From: a virus
Virus record (IMG/VR): IMGVR_UViG_3300039047_000009
Location: 8,987-30,758 of that record
Length of the DNA: 21,772 bases
Strand: one strand, 5' to 3'
Made by a program: the position numbers and the translations under genes. Positions 20,665 through 21,772 of this stretch are shown piece by piece. Below the pieces are notes generated by a model. It was not told the DNA's origin, made no database searches, and was given only the letters and a program-made list of their open reading frames with translations. The first letter of the stretch is position 1. Each line of letters begins with the position of its first letter.

Positions 20665-21772
20665 CTAAAATTTATCATACAAATTAAATGGTTTTTGTAA
20701 ATCATCTAAGAGTTCTAACACCGCGTTTTTTCTAAACAAAGTCTTAATTTTATAATCTACATTACCTGTATTTGATTTAACTAGACTGGCTTTCACAACC
20801 GCCATTCTGTCAAACTCAATACCTTGTTCCTCACAAATGCGCTCGCAAGTTTCAGTATCCGCCAACCACATAGCGATAGCCCAACGCACGCTGTCTGTGA
20901 TTGAACTTGCGCCCCTTATCTCGGCTCTGTGACTCATTGCGTCGTCAGAGTCGTTAGAGAGCGCACTTTTGTTAAGATGATGAACTGTCAGCGTTGTTAC
21001 GCCCAACCTAGCGCTTATATTTGCGCAATAACTACCCCACAATTGACCAACTTCGTTAGAACTAGATACATTACCCGTGGTAAATGCTTGGAGCGGATCA
21101 AAACACACTAGCTTTAAATTTGGTATGGCTTGCAGTTCATCTACCAGTTCTTGTGCTATGGGTGTCACGCCCTCTTCACGCAACAATATCATTGGTTCTT
21201 TTTGTTCTGGTACAGGAAACACATAAACCTCATACTCTGAATCAAAGCGTTTACCCTTTGGATCTAACATATCTATTCTTCTATGAATCTCTGACATATC
21301 ATCTTCCGCACAAAAAATAACTGTATTACCCTTCTGTTTGATGTCTTTACCCCACCAGCGCCCGCCGTTGCATATTGTCAATGCCAACTGTATGACACTT
21401 AATGATTTACCCACGCCACCTACGGCCGCCAAAATGCCTGGTTTACCAAGTGGGATAAAAGAATCTACAAGCCATTCTACTGGCTCTGGTTTATCAACTA
21501 AGTTTCTTATGGCATAACGCTTGATACCTAGTTTATGATCTATGATTTCATTACTCACGCGCTCCAGACCATGTTTTAAATATAAATCATTGTAGTCGCC
21601 AACCTCACTAGGCAAACGCACGGCACAATTATTAATCGCCGTAGCACATTCTTGGGCTTTTTTATCTCCAACTCCGCTTTCATCATGGTCTAATGCTAAT
21701 ATAAAACGAGTGCCTGTAGCTATACTTCTCAATTTAGTGGCCGCATCAAACAAGAAGTTTGCACTAAATACG
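20665..21772 (-). CDS. TOPRIM-AAA replicative ATPase (RepA/primase-helicase type), N-terminus beyond the window
   Basis: The frame is open to the right edge, so the true start is outside. A TOPRIM-like stretch with FILALDHDESGVG (Asp-x-Asp) comes first, then a RecA-like AAA_25 domain with Walker A VGGVGKS, a Walker B-type strand in LKLVCFDPLQAF, and TLTVHHLNKS with the conserved His pair. The motif order matches RepA-like hexameric helicases fused to a TOPRIM region, as in phage and plasmid primase-helicases. It would unwind and prime phage DNA. Its end is followed by the repeat-dense control region. Confidence 0.8.
   Translation of the reverse strand, partial: VFSANFLFDAATKLRSIATGTRFILALDHDESGVGDKKAQECATAINNCAVRLPSEVGDYNDLYLKHGLERVSNEIIDHKLGIKRYAIRNLVDKPEPVEWLVDSFIPLGKPGILAAVGGVGKSLSVIQLALTICNGGRWWGKDIKQKGNTVIFCAEDDMSEIHRRIDMLDPKGKRFDSEYEVYVFPVPEQKEPMILLREEGVTPIAQELVDELQAIPNLKLVCFDPLQAFTTGNVSSSNEVGQLWGSYCANISARLGVTTLTVHHLNKSALSNDSDDAMSHRAEIRGASSITDSVRWAIAMWLADTETCERICEEQGIEFDRMAVVKASLVKSNTGNVDYKIKTLFRKNAVLELLDDLQKPFNLYDKF

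Noticed and set aside
1-21772. CRISPR arrays, tRNA genes, insertion sequences, integrase
   Set aside because: None seen: no regularly spaced repeats, no cloverleaf, no transposase or recombinase motif.

Overview
The window is part of a tailed bacteriophage genome (Caudoviricetes), most likely marine and infecting an AT-rich Gram-negative heterotroph. The DNA is AT-rich. The head module reads in order as small terminase, large terminase, portal, scaffold, major capsid protein of the phage SU10 type, and adaptor. Several tiny gene families are of kinds I associate with uncultured marine phages. The outer-membrane pore and lipoprotein described below only make sense in a Gram-negative host. No integrase or repressor is visible. 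Host and phage genus are inferences.

Layout. Genes on the minus strand run right to left. At the right edge is a replicative ATPase with a TOPRIM domain, cut by the window edge, followed by a GC-rich, possibly winged-helix gene (20048-20482). Between the two is a repeat-rich control region. Next is a plus-strand block of ten very small genes (18170-19950), with its own promoter, a reused translation leader and a terminator. From 18030 leftward everything is minus strand: terminases and portal (13775-18030), a string of tiny mostly lysine-rich genes (12441-13797), a small membrane protein (12094-12444), a curli-like export and signalling module (7318-about 12100), a lysis cassette (two more holin-like proteins, an SNase-like nuclease, a GH24 endolysin), and the virion genes (scaffold, capsid, adaptor, tail proteins and a fibre cut by the left edge).

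The remarkable part is the five-gene module between the two holin-like regions: CsgF, the outer-membrane secretion lipoprotein CsgG, a secreted curlin-like repeat protein, a periplasmic FecR-domain protein whose C-terminus carries similar curlin-like repeats, and a CHASE2-domain class III adenylate cyclase with a complete active site. The genes overlap or abut, so they probably act together. My reading is a phage-encoded outer-membrane pore and surface or periplasmic amyloid-like protein, linked to a periplasmic sensor that makes cAMP in the infected cell. csgG/csgF-like genes have, as I recall, been noted in some T4-like marine phages, but I know of no described phage system joining them to FecR and a CHASE2 cyclase. 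An alternative is that the pore helps breach the outer membrane at lysis, since no spanin is visible.

Other signals are a possible -1 frameshift that would give CsgF its signal peptide, a GC-rich candidate packaging site at the 3' end of the small terminase, a nested palindrome between convergent units, and several micro-genes.
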